Of a stretch of 64,000 nt of DNA, positions 21,835 to 33,749 are shown in pieces. The position numbers and the translations under genes are program-made. The notes beneath the pieces are model-generated. The model worked only from the letters and a program-made list of their open reading frames with translations. It searched no databases and had not been told where the DNA came from. The stretch comes from Filosporella fistucella (taxonomy: Eukaryota > Ascomycota > Leotiomycetes > Helotiales). The stretch covers positions 1,612,001 through 1,676,000 of the forward strand of contig JAQJZZ010000001.1 of NCBI GenBank assembly GCA_030077755.1, given 5' to 3'. Positions within the stretch are counted from its first letter, which is position 1, and each line of letters opens with the position of its first letter.

Positions 21835-24800
21835 TTAGATCAAAAGCTCACTAGTATCCTTCGACAGAACTTTGCCATCAAGAATATATTTTACTGCCGG
21901 ATGGTCGTCTGATCCGAATAGTGCCTTCGTACCTTCAATCAATTCTTGAAGAAGCGATTCCGTTTCGTTATTGCTAATCATATTACGGCATTTTATCAAG
22001 GAGAACATTGCAAGAAAGCGATCAGGATGGCGATGACGATCTTTTCGATGAATATCGACCACTTTAGACAGGATTTGTTCTGCTTCCTCGTACCGTTTTG
22101 CACACATAAGGATGCGGGCATGATGCAGTTCTCCGAACAAATAAATGAAATGCGTTTCACCCATCTCTTTTCCAACTTGTATGTGACCAGGCAAAAAGAT
22201 GGAAAGCGCTTCCTCAGTTTCACCGCGGACAGCTTTGATGCGTGCTAGATTAAGAGCTGCCCAAAGAGTGTGATAATGCTGCCTCCCAAACTTTTCTACG
22301 CGCCTTTTGAAGACCTCTGCTTCTAAGAAAAGAGCACGATCAATGTCCCCCGTTTGGCCTTGCCGATAGGCAGCTCGTTCAAAGTGGGCCATAGCTAAGT
22401 TGTCCATGGCCTCAAGTGTTGCTGAATGTAAGGGACCGAGTTTCGCCTTCAGGCCGGTAAACGCTTTGGTTTGGATGTCAACCGCCTCTGTGAATTCGAA
22501 ATTCTTGCCGACTGCGCGGCCTAGTCCACCCATGGCTTTCAACGTTTCAATATGATTATTACCAAGTGTTTTCTTGAGACCTTCGACAGCAGTGCTGTGC
22601 ATTTGACGTGACTCTGGAATACGACCTTGTAGCCACAAGACCGAGCCATAGGTATTCATGATCTGCAAGGTTTCCGGATGCTCCGGCCCAAGAACCTTGC
22701 TGCATGCCTCTAATGCCTGCTTCTGAAGTTCAACAGCTTCGTCCATTTTCGCAAGCTGCCAGTATGTCCCTGACAACAAGCGCATAAGAGCTATTGTCTT
22801 CAAGTGTTCCTTGCCCACGTACTTGGTCGCAATTCCTAACACATACATTTGCAGCTTCTCGGCCTCGTCAAGCTGGTGTCCTTGTACATATACGAGACTG
22901 AATTTCGTAAGCTGTACGAGTCGATCTTGTGTTACTCGGGGTGATATTGTTGGCAAAAGCTTCGTCCTCTTTTCTCTATTCCTTGCAAAGGTCGTCTGTA
23001 TCGTGTCTTGAACTTGTTGAACGTGTCGGACATGCGGAAGCAAATCTCTGCGGAAGTTCTCGTTTTCTTCTGTGTCACCTAAAGGAGGGAGCAGAATAGC
23101 ACGAGATAGTATAGTTGCTGTAATTTGACACCACACTGCTTGCTCGGGAAGTGTCATCTCTGGCCTCTGCCTTGCCCATAGATGAACAGCTGCATGCATC
23201 GAATAACAATCACCTGAGTCGGAGTTTGTGGAAATTAGAGACATCTGCGAGAGTTCATTGAGCCCTTTTTTGAGCCTTATTTCGAAGAAGTCATCTGAAT
23301 CAGATAAAAGCTTTGGCAGCACGGGGCGGTGGCCTAGCTGGGACAGAAGACTAATCACACGTAAAATACTGCTTTTTAATGTTTGCGCTAAAGTAGGCTG
23401 TGGTATCAAGCTGCTATATTCGTTTCTTTCTCCTTCTTTCCTGGTTGCATCAAATTCTTCAATTCTTGGGTTAGATTCTGCGCGCAAGAATATGCTCAGC
23501 TTGATCTGCTGACGATCGAGGAATGAAAATATCCTCAGAAGATCCAAAGCATCTCCAGAAGCAGTAGTTTTCTTTGCTGCAATATGGCTATGTATAAGCT
23601 CATAGCTGCTATAGATGGTTGCATCTGCGTCCGAGATTGGTGTGGCAGCGTTAGGTCCCTTTGCGTGGCGGATACGATCCCAAGTTTTTTCGAAGAAGTC
23701 CAAGTATGTCTCAAGCGTGCAAAGTCTGGCGAGAATTGTCTTTCCGGCATGCACGATGGCAAGAGGAAGGTATCCCATGGCCTTGGAAATGACATTTGCA
23801 CAATCAATAGAAGAGGGAAGCCACGGCACAGCCTCATCTGCAGCGGTGAGAAGCAACTCGACTGAATTTCTTTCTTCCAGTCCATGAAATTCGAACGATC
23901 CATTAGGTTTGATAGTCCCTTGTGTTTTAAGCAATCGGTTCCTGGTTGTGATGAGAATAGTGCCATGAATGCTGTCAGGATAACACTCGTGCACTTTAAA
24001 ATTCTCGTCATCGGCATTGTCGATTATGAGTAACCATGGTTTTTCTGGTCCAAGACTTGAGAACCAGCTTTTGACAGCACTTTGATTAGGTGCAACCTTT
24101 CCAATCATTGCAATCATGGAGAAGGATTGTTCCGCATGCTCTTTGGAGGTTGCATTGATCCAGAATATTCCCCAAAATCTATAGTAGTTAGCCACAAGAA
24201 CAATCGGTATAATTATTCAATCAATACCTTTCCTTATTGTCAGCCGCAAACTTACAACAAAATTGCGTTTTTCCAGAGCCGGGGACACCAAAGATTACGA
24301 ATCTCTTCTGCAACCCAGCATCATCAGTAGATTGAGTGAAGAGGTATTCCTTTAGCTCTTTGAGCTCACTCTCGCGTCCAGTAAAAATACTGCTAACCGT
24401 CTGTGGTGTGTAGAAATGCCTGCCTAGATATGGCAAAGCAACCACTTTTTGTGCCGATTCAACAACGGAATCAAGCTTCATAATCAGTATTTGTGCTATA
24501 GATGCTGGAAAAACTCCTTACTTACCGTTCTGTCGCTGGAACGATTGATGATAGTCTCCAGGGCATCAACCTTTGCTTTCAGATCAGCACCCAATTTTTG
24601 GACAGATGTGAAAACATTTGTTTGAGACTTGTGTGAGGCTTGCTGTGACGTGCGGAAATCAATACTAGTATTTGTTAATTAGCTGATTCTGGAAACATGA
24701 ATGACAAAGCTGACATCCCAATTGCTGATAGACTGAGTTGTAGTGCAAGCTGATGTGCTTTGAGCTTTTCCCTCAATGTCTTCAATTCCTCTCCCTTTGA

Positions 24801-25187
24801 TTGCTGCTTCATCCACTTGCGGATTTGATCTCGCTTGATATGTTTTCCAGTCCCGGCATTTACTACATCTTTCAATATAGCTTCGATTCTCTCCACTATG
24901 AGTTGACAACTAGAAAGAGTAGTGTTGGTAGCGCGCCAATTTGTATCAAGAATTTTCTCAAGGTGCGAATTTGTCCCAAGAGCAGATCCTTCCGGGTAGC
25001 TTCTTGTTAGTAGCTCGTTGATAGACTCGTTGACAGATTGCAGAGACGCGATCTCATTGGAGAGGTCCACTAATTCTTGATCGACTGTTCGAAACCCATC
25101 GTTGGCATCTTTTAAAAACTTTGCGAGCCGAATGCAGACATCAGCTAGACCAGCTGCACCGGCTAGAATAGAGAATGCATCAGCCAT
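21835..25187 (-). CDS. NLR-type STAND protein: fungal N-terminal domain, NB-ARC, TPR
   Basis: Four exons (25187-24715, 24664-24526, 24475-24228, 24178-21835) give 1067 residues with no break. Residues 1-~165 (MADAFSILAGAAGLADVCIR, helical) resemble the PigL_N/HeLo-like N-terminal domains of fungal STAND proteins. A linker with heptad character follows, then NB-ARC: FTGRESELKELKEYL, Walker A FGVPGSGKTQF, Walker B WLLIIDNAD, the ILITTRNR strand and MGYLPLAIVHAGK (GLPLA-like). From about residue 560 to the end lie tetratricopeptide repeats of the 42-residue kinesin-light-chain type (repeated patterns such as LGPEHPETLQIMNTYGSVLW). Such proteins act as intracellular receptors in heterokaryon incompatibility or innate-immunity-like cell death; the TPRs would be the sensor. 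The first donor (GTCAGC) is weak but phase-consistent. Confidence 0.87.
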
Positions 25188-25785
25188 ATGGCGGAGGTCG
25201 TGCTGCAACTAGATAGGATGAATGACAGCCTTGGGAATCGTGAAATACCTCAGGAAGGATGTGAATTATGAGATCAAGTGACATATCTGGCGCGATACTA
25301 ACGTAGTGAAAGATAAGTTGTGAGACTGGAGAGGCATGAGGGGATTCCGCCTTCATGTCTACCCCCACCACCAGTCACCACACCACCATTTTGGATCAAA
25401 CACCAACATGCAGTCAGGGTAACACTGAGACTCCACAGCAGCAAGGCTAAGCCAATAACAGCTGCTGACCAGATGTGGCTCTGCGGTGCGGGTATTCCGA
25501 CGAAAACGCCGAACCAATTACGGCCCTCTAACCGGATTGGAGCTGATCGGTTGTGCTAAATACCAACGTAAACGGGCGGCAACGAAACTCAACGTTCCGC
25601 ACCTGTTGGATCAAGCTGGTATTGATGCTTATCGCAAACATGCAGGGGCAAAAGGGGTTGTCGATGGCCGGACGCTGCAGAACAAACAAACCAATTCGTT
25701 CCATGTCTCCAACCTAGTACAGTGCAATACATATTAGCTATCTTCCTTTTCAATACTCTTAGCTGTTCTATCGTGAATTGGAAAC
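25188..25785. other. Divergent intergenic region (NLR / P450)
   Basis: Nearly 600 bases that should contain the promoters of both flanking genes. Two overlapping forward ORFs of ~80 codons have no motif. Nothing else recognised. Confidence 0.55.
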
Positions 25786-27628
25786 ATGTCTAGCCTTTCT
25801 TTTTATGGTGCCGGTGATATTTTTGCATCTTTCATTCCTGCCCGGCCATCAACCATCACAGCTCTAATTTTGATATTCTCTATAGGCGTATATCTGTACG
25901 CTCGCAACGCTATAAAATACAACGTACGTTTCAATATGCAGGAAACCGTTCGAAATCTTGCTGTTGACTAAACATAGGACGATGTCGAGTATGGGAAGCG
26001 CATGGGCTGCAAACCCTCAGCAGCTAAGCTCGTTTATCACTGGCCGCTTGCGCTAGACATCATGATAGATGGCTTCAAAGCAGGGCGAGAGAAGAAACTT
26101 CTTGCCTTCTTCACCGAACATTTCAATCAGTTGAGCTTAACGGCTGAAGTGAAAATTCTTGGAGGCATCGGATATGTGACGCAGGATCCCCAAAACATCG
26201 AGGCACTGCTTTCTACACAGTTTCAAGGCAAGTGGCCAGAACGTCTCTTACTCTACCATTACCAGATCTTCAGGCTAATCTTGGAATTATATCAGACTTT
26301 CATTTTGGACCTCGGAGTCTCGCTATGAAGGCGATGATCGGTGACGGTATCTTCACCCAAGATGGTCCTGCCTGGAAGCATTCTCGGGAAGTTCTCAGGC
26401 GACAATTCATACAGATGCAATACCAGAACTTGAAAGGATTTCGCGAGCATCTAGAAACCTTGGTGGAAAGACTGAGTGATTCTTCTGGAGTCACGGACTT
26501 ACAGCCAATGTTCTACAGGCTGACGCTTGACACAACCATCGCCATGATATTGGGTCAACCCGTCGGGAGTTTCAAACACGAAATTGGAGACTTATTTTCA
26601 AAAGCTTTCGACCAAGCTTCTCTGGTCACTGGTACTCGCGTTCGACTTGGTGACCTATATTTCCTCTACCGCCCCAAAGGATTTTTTGAGGCTTGTGAAA
26701 CTATCAAAAGATACACATGCCAGTTTGTCACAGAAGCTTTACAACGGGAAGCAGCAAGCCCTGCCGAGTCTGACAAGTCCTCGTTCATATCAGAGCTTCA
26801 TCGCGACAACCAAGATTTACAACTCGTTCGTGATCAAGTACTTAATGTGTTGATCGCAGGACGAGATACCACAGCATCAACATTGTCCTACGCATTGTCA
26901 GTCAACGAGGACACTTGTTGAGATAGCGCTAACACCTGAGTTGTAGCCACCTTCTTTTGCGGAATCCCGCTGTACTGGAAACTCTTCGTCACGAAATAGA
27001 CACCGTTGTTGGGAATGAAAAGGATATCACCAGAGCGCATATTCAGCGAATGCCCTACTTGCACAATGTTCTCCAAGAGAGTGAGGAATCGATTGGTCAT
27101 ACACAGGTGCTCGATTACTGACAAGTACTCACAGCACTTCGATTATATCCTCCAGTTCCGATAAATACTCGTTTCTGCAAGAAAACAACTACTCTTCCCG
27201 TTGGAGGAGGTCCAGACGGCCGTTCACCACTCTTAGTACGAGAAGGAATGCCAGTCGCATATTCAGTGTATCACATGCAACGGCGCAAAGATCTATATGG
27301 TCCCGATCCCTTAGCTTTTCGTCCCGAAAGATGGGATGGTTCGGAGCTTGCTAGCATTGGTTGGGGCTATCTTCCATTCAATGGTGGACCACGACTTTGT
27401 CTCGGCAGTAAGTCCGGCGGTAATATTGGTCGCTGGAGTGATTGCTAACTTTGAAAATCAGAGGATTTCGGACTCATGCTTGCCTCCTGTGGTATCGTGA
27501 GAGTCATTCAAGAATTTCCAGGTATAAAAATTGCCCCAGGAGAGCTACTGGAGGAACCCGGAACGGAACGCCAACATCTCACACTTACTCTGTCAAATGC
27601 TCAAGGTTGCAAAGTCATTCTCAAATGA
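25786..27628 (+). CDS. Cytochrome P450, CYP52-clan
   Basis: Six exons (25786-25923, 25978-26227, 26296-26896, 26947-27080, 27135-27407, 27462-27628) give 520 residues with every signature intact. An N-terminal anchor ([17 protein letters not shown]) puts it in the ER membrane. The I-helix is AGRDTTAST, the K-helix ExxR (ETLR) is split by intron 4 and continues [16 protein letters not shown]-type FRPERW is present, and the heme loop is [14 protein letters not shown] with the Cys ligand. The arrangement resembles CYP52/CYP539/CYP584-like fatty-acid or alkane omega-hydroxylases. Intron 2 starts with GC rather than GT: only the GGCAAGT donor restores the expected [14 protein letters not shown]. 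Confidence 0.92.
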
Positions 27629-28551
27629 ACATGAAATAGAGGCCCTAATTTTGAGAATTAATGGCCTTGATTTGCTTTACCACTGAGGCTTGTATCTTAA
27701 TTTCACAAGAACAACATGAACTTCTTGTCTTGAAATAAAAACCATTTAAAACACTAAGCTTAACATTCAAACATGAATCAGGAGGCACTACTTAAATATC
27801 GTGGTATGTACCGGGAAATTAAATTAAATTTACTGACTACTTGTATATCGTGAATAAAACTTTGACGTAAAAATCCCATTTCACGATATTCCCAGGACTG
27901 TACTCTCAATAACAATCGGTACACAACCCCGCGGTTTTGCAACTGACCTTTTCTCCTCATCCTTAGAATGAGGATGTCTCATGCACTTAATTGTTTGGAC
28001 CCTGATTCATTTACTGGTTAAGATTGTTATCTGCAGATTCTATGCACCCTCTATCCGCCTGCCAACAAATCAATTGTTCTTATTATCCTTCTTATCACTC
28101 CATTAATTCGAGGGTATCATGTTACCCCCTAGACCGCAGCACTCTAAGTGCCAACGTCCGTGTTCCCCCGGGCCGGGCCGTTGTGACATCCAGGTTAAGG
28201 TACCGCCTGTTAATAGAGCCTCAGGCAGAAATGCCCGAAAGCCCCCTTTTCCAGACACCACATTTCTCATTCTGCATCTCTTCTTAGACAAAAAGACCCG
28301 TCACCAGTCATCTGCGCAGAGGTCTTATCCCTCACATCATTTCAGACTGCCCTAAGTATATTCAGTTCGCGCTTCATATACTCATCCACGCCTCGACGCC
28401 AGCCTCTTAATACTGAATTTACGGTTCCTTGCCGATTCCATCTCAATTGTCTCTCGAGTCTTCCAGGACTAGCTCAACGGTTATTAGCCAGGTCTCAACG
28501 TCGGTCCCTTGCGGTAACGCATTCAACGCCTTCGAGCTGCCACTGAACAAA
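27629..28551. other. Intergenic; leader region of the ceramidase gene
   Basis: About 0.9 kb. The right half (28100-28550) is C-rich and likely promoter and 5' leader of the ceramidase gene; the left half is AT-rich 3' sequence of the P450. ORFs of 60-87 codons overlap on both strands without motifs. Confidence 0.55.
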
Positions 28552-29417
28552 ATGGTGAGCTCACACGAAGGCTACTGGGATCCTCAGACATCGACTGTGG
28601 ATTGGTGCGAATCAAATTACACAGTCACGAGATATTGCGCTGAGGCCATCAACGCATCTACAAATCTTCTCTTTCTATATCTAGGTGTTAAAGGAATCAT
28701 AAAGTATCGACATGATCCTATCCTTCTCGTTAGCTATATCGGCTACCTGACCGTTGGCATCGGAAGCTTCCTTTTCCATGCCACTCTGAAATGTGGGTGG
28801 AACCTCATTCCCGAGACACGATGCTAAAATTTGTAGATTCAATGCAGCTTCTGGATGAGCTACCCATGATTTGGACGGCGTCAATCTTACTCTACGCCTC
28901 GCTTTCTCGGTCCGTGGCTCATCCTGCTCGTTTCTCTACTGGGATTACAATGGCCACAGTCGGAATTACCGTATTCTACCTTTACTTTGCAAATCCAGAA
29001 ATCCTGTTCATCAGCTTTGGGGTTCTTCTTGTCGCAGTCTTGATCGTGAATCTGCTTAAAAAAACGAGTAAGAGTTCGGATAACGAGGTTGTTTCAAGGA
29101 TGAAATGGGTTGGGATTCCAATGCTGGCGTTTGGGTTTGTATGTTGGTTGGTAGATCGTCATCTCTGCGAGACGCTTCAGGCCTGGCGAGCTGCTGTCGG
29201 CCAACCTTGGGCTACTCTACTGGAACTACATGGCTGGTGGTAAGTCTTCATGGTATTGCGATTTGCATAATGCTTAATTTTAAATAGGCATTTGGCGATG
29301 GGTAATTGTTGTCACTATGCCATCCTCTGGGTGGTGCGGCTGGAAAATGGCAATAAATACAAGATGACATGGAAGATATTCCCCTGGCTTGAACCAATTG
29401 AGGAAAAAAAAGAGTAG
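28552..29417 (+). CDS. Alkaline ceramidase (YPC1/YDC1/ACER family)
   Basis: Exons 28552-28792, 28837-29239 and 29288-29417 give 257 residues. Start GYWDPQTSTVDWCESNY is the conserved N-terminus, then the metal/catalytic histidines appear in FLFHATLKYSMQLLDELPM (spliced across intron 1) and LHGWWHLAMGNCCHY (across intron 2). Seven hydrophobic segments are recognisable, as in this ER/Golgi family. The enzyme hydrolyses phyto- or dihydroceramide to a sphingoid base and fatty acid, tuning sphingolipid signals. All family motifs are intact, and the C-terminus ends in a short acidic/lysine tail (EEKKE). Confidence 0.94.
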
Positions 29418-30044
29418 CTGCATGTGGAATTTATCTGTTGGAAGGCAGTTTGATTGATTAATTCAACAGAGCTTGCATTCATGTGGACTTTCCAGAGAAG
29501 GCCATATGAAGGTAAGCTAGAAAAAGGGTGGCCGACAGAGGGCGCATGGGTGTAGTCTTGGAAATCGGTGCATAGATACTACCAGAACTACCCTTCAAGA
29601 ACATGAAAGCTTACCACTTTGACCTTCCACACATCCTTGAAGAACACGAAATCTATCAGCGGCAAGGATTTGGCATTTCAATGTATTACATTCAGGCTGA
29701 TGGATTTTGAGTGTCATGAGAATTTGGCATGCACAGGCTCTCTCCCTAGGCATTGTCTCTCAACCGTGCAACGAGGTGCTATGAGCTCCATGGCCCTCCT
29801 ATATTACAAAAACCTGTCATCAGCCCTATGGTTCATGAGGTATATGGCCCCCATGTGGAGCATCAGCTTCATCAATGAGGGTAAACTCGCTTAACGGCTA
29901 AACCTCGTGCATTCCAGCCTCGTTCGCAAGGCTTTCAGGCTTCAAAATATCAACATCTCGAAACATCATCGACATCATCACCCGATAACGATATTTCTCC
30001 AATTCAGCTCAATAGTTTCTTATTTCTTGAGTCAAGTCGCTAAG
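29418..30044. other. Intergenic, nothing recognised
   Basis: About 0.6 kb between two rightward genes. A 91-codon ORF at 29619-29894 has no motif. The last 100 bases are the probable leader of the next gene. Confidence 0.55.
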
Positions 30045-30793
30045 ATGGGATCGACAGCCTCCAAGGCGGCTCAAAATGCCTCGAGATTATCTGCAACGAA
30101 CACAGCACGAAAATACCCCACCCGATCTCCACCTACAAGCTCCAATAGAACAAATACACAACCAAGGAGGCTAGCTCCAGAGGCAGGAATAGGGCCGACT
30201 GTACACCCAGATACAAAAGCATCAGAGAATAGGAGTCAAGGTGTGTTTTTAGGCTCATCAATCAAGATGCCCGCTCAATTGGTCTCGTACCACTGCAAAT
30301 AATGATAGCTTTCTAACCCAATCAAATAGCTATAAATCTCGACTCCTCGGACCCAGATCTAGCACTCAATGACCGTCTCCGAACCCTAGGGCCCGTACAA
30401 CCCTATCCTACGCAATCAAACTCATCCACTTTCTCACGATCCTCCTCCTCTGACCCTACCATGCAAACGCAATTCCGCCCCTCCGCTTCCAATCCCGCAC
30501 AATCTATCTATCCTACCTCTACTCCTCCAGGCCCCAACGCGCGGCAAAATCCAGCTATAAGTCTTTTGACAGCGCGGTATAGGCTAGCAGAAGAAGCAGA
30601 AAGGGAGTTTGCGGAGATAGGGAGGAAGGGCGCGAAAGGGAGACAATTCTTAGATGTTGTTACATTGAGACAGGTACTGGTGCTGAGAGATGAGAAGGGA
30701 GTTGGGGCGGGCGAGATTGAGAGGAGGATGGGGTTGAAAGAAGGGGTTGTTGAGAGGCTTGGAAGAAGGGGCCTGGTGGGTGTAGGGAGTTGA
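30045..30793 (+). CDS. Conserved ascomycete protein with HTH-like C-terminus and myristoylation site
   Basis: Exons 30045-30240 and 30330-30793 (89-nt intron) give 219 residues. The start MGSTASKAA fits an N-myristoylation signal (Gly2, Ser/Thr at position 6). A disordered Ser/Thr/Pro/Asn-rich middle contains GPTVHPDTKASENRSQAIN and DLALNDRLRTLGPVQP, which I remember as conserved in small fungal proteins. The C-terminal ~75 residues (TARYRLAEEAEREFAEIGRK, QFLDVVTLRQVLVLRDEKG, GAGEIERRMGLKEGVVERLG) are helical and end in a helix-turn-helix-like pattern. A membrane-associated role is suggested by the lipid site; DNA binding is not demonstrated. Molecular function unknown. Confidence 0.82.
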
Positions 30794-31097
30794 AACTGGA
30801 GTTTTGCGTTTGGGATGATTGACTGTGTATATATAGCATTCGTGGAGTTTGAGCCGGGGATTGCATGTAAGGTCTCTCGTATCATTCATATCGCGTAGAA
30901 TCATGTTAGCTGACGATTTCAAGATAAAATTTGATAAAGGCAATAATTCCCTCCTACATCCTAAGCATACCACCATTCTTCAGAGAAGGTTTCTTTCTAT
31001 CTGAAAGTGGCATATACATATTCAATTTCGCGGTTATTATGGCTGTCCACCCAAAATAATAAGAATCGTCACCTTGTACATTCCCGCAGATCTCCTC

Positions 31098-33749
31098 TTA
31101 TACCATCATAAACATCTGAAAGTCATTGTCCGTTAAGCTGCCACGATCGAAATACTCCCCAAGCATAATTCCATGTACGTAAGCCTCTCCAATGAGCTCA
31201 AGGCCTTCAGCCTTTGGCCTCAATATCATAGGGACGTCGCAGCCAAGGAGAATACAAATCAAATCGCCATCTTTGACGCCTGTCGGAGCAACTCCAATAT
31301 ATCCGTCAGCCGCCTGAAACAGATCTCCCTTCCCTATTTGTGATCTTACAGCCTCTTGGAAAGTCTGCGTTGACACTGGAAGCGAAGTCTCCGCGTTGGA
31401 ATCTCCCTTCGACAAGATTGTTTGGTCTTTCTTTACTTTCCTCTGAAGATGGTCCTGTTGGTTTTCCGTCGAGCCATTCGAGAAATTGGGACAACCACTC
31501 AAATGGTGCGTTATGAAAGTGTTTTTCGGTGGTGAGAACTAAAGTCCTCCAAAGAGCGTCGATATTTGCTTCCACTTTGTTGTATTGAGAATTGTCGTTC
31601 AGCATGTATAGTGCTTGTTTTGCGTGCTCCCGCAGCTTGTCTTGCCGCACACTCGCAGTTCATTTTGTCCAGGCATCCTTTATGTGATCGACAAGTAGCC
31701 CTTTTACAGTCAATGTTTTCAGATCCTCCGAGAAAAACGCTATAGCTCACGATTGCTTTGAAGCATTCCAAGGGTCATCTCGAACTTTTGTGCTATCAAG
31801 TAATGCCGCTCTCATGAGGCTGTAATCTAATCGTGGGACGCTCCAATCAGGCACCCAGCTTTTCTGGATCTGTGGTCCACGTCCAGAACATGCGTTTAAA
31901 ATCAGAAGGCTACCCGTTCGAGCAATGAACGCATGGACTAGGCTCATATATACATCTGCCACTGTTGCAGCATAATCTATCAGAAGCAAGCTTGCATTGA
32001 TGTCCGCAATATCGGCTTCCGAACTTCTCGTGTAAGAATTCCGTTCTGCCAGACCTAGAAAAGCATATATTTTATCTCTTGGATCTGTCGCATTTGCTTC
32101 TCGAAACAATTCGAGGCAAGGCAGCAAAGTATTTCTGTTGGACCGTTTGGCATGACCCTCAATAGCCACGTCTAGCTTGCATAACGACAGTAGACCGGTA
32201 TGGAAGCGTGAGTTCAATACTGATCCATTCCCACCTGAAGCTGAGTCTCCAGCCGATATTCCCGTCTTGAGCGTGTCGTAAGGCTTACCGCCTTGAGTAT
32301 TACGCGTCAGAACATGCTGCATAGTTTTGTTTTAAGACGCCAAACCCATGTGGTTAGCTGATGACCTGACAGTCTCGCCGATCCTTGAAGTACCCAAACA
32401 CTCCGAGCTATTGAGCGAGCTCTGTCGCACGAGACATATTCTTGAACAATTCAGCTTCGTGTGAACTATGGATTGGAAAAGAAATGAGCAAGTGCAAGCC
32501 ATGTCGCACCATACTCAATTGACCAATGAAAGTCATCTAGCCATTTTGAAATTCCGGGTCCGTTGCCAGGTTGTCTTTCCTTCAACCATTCAGATACGGC
32601 CCTTATTATAAAATCTACTGCAAGGCTACTATTTTTGACTTCGATGCCTAGCCATATAATCATTCCCGCTGCCTTCTGATAGATTGAGAGCATCTTTGCC
32701 ACTTCTCTACTTGTTTCGTTGATGTCCTGCTGGTTGATACAAATGGCATCCACCCAGATGTACCGTGGTGACAGCCAAACCAGATAGCGCTCTAGAAGGA
32801 GCGTGATTTTGGACAACTTAAGCGGACATTCCAAATAAAGGATATTGAGTCGTTGTTTTCTGAGAGCTTGAAATTCAGAGAAGAGACAGTCAGCAGTTTT
32901 AAGCATCTTCAGAATTTCCTGCCTCCGGCTCAAGTGTCTCGATGTTTGCAATGAGGCAGGTATGTTTTCCAATATTGAAATGCTAGTATCTTCTTCACTT
33001 CTAGTGGGAAATTGGTGGCAACGCCTGACCAACTCCTCTGCTTCGCTTAGAAAGCTTTTATATCTAGTATAGTGGCATTCAGCGCATGTCGTTGGTGCAT
33101 GAGTAGAACTTAATTCCTCGGTAATGTTCCCCCGAATGGAATGTTCGAAGGCCTTTTGCCTAAGTGCCCTTTCAAGTAGCTCTTCCTCTTTTGCATAATC
33201 GCTTAAGACCCTCTCCGCATGTCCAATTACTGTATCGCAATACAGACATCTGCTACGTGAATCCTCTGCTGAACGGTCATCCTCAACTTGAGGTTCGTTT
33301 CTCGAGTTGGATTGGGGGAATTTGTAATGGGTCAATTGAAAAATTTCGATCGCCCGCGAAATTTGGAGTATCACGGATTCCTGTTCTTGCGTAGCTTTAG
33401 AACTTGGTGTGTCTGAGTTGGTAAATGCTTTCTCAATATCTGAGATTGAGGGGATAGCTACATTGTTTTGAGGCAATGTACGATCGCTTCTCCTAATCTC
33501 CCGTAGCCCAGCTTCCAGATTTTTGGTGATACCCAATTCTTGACCATCAACAAGAATGTTTACACGCTCAATTGAGTCTCCTCATGTATATGATACCGCA
33601 TCATAATTAATTCTCTCTTCACTCGCTTTGTCGAAGGCTGTGAGGGGAACATGGTGTAGACAGCAACGAACGATTTCCGTATCCGTGCCTGGAAACACTT
33701 CCAACAGGCGGGTGTGGCCAGGCTCCAGAGCCGTATACTGATATGACAT
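31098..33749 (-). pseudogene. HET (heterokaryon incompatibility) domain gene, inactivated
   Basis: Starting at ATG 33749 the frame reads MSYQYTALEPGHTRLLEVFP and INYDAVSYT, then TGA (33582-33584) where the family has Trp in AVSYTWGD. It continues VNILVDGQELGITKNLEAGL, a ~240-residue insert, then PRYIWVDAICINQQDINETS, MIIWLGIE and HFFSNP, TAG (32466-32468), FTRS, TGA (32451-32453), IVQE: two more invariant Trp positions are stops. A frame change follows; 31747-32322 carries ATDPRDKIYAFLGLA and SWVPDWSVPRL, then TGA at 31747, FFSEDLKTLTVKGLLVDHI, TGA at 31660, and after another frame change the usual HET end GDLICILLGCDVPMILR and IGEAYVHGIMLGE. HET proteins trigger cell death on non-self recognition; this copy cannot make a full protein. 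Confidence 0.85.

Noticed and set aside
31098..33749. RIP as the sole cause of the HET stop codons
   Set aside because: Two of the three Trp-to-stop changes are not in CpA context, and RIP needs duplicated copies that are not visible here.
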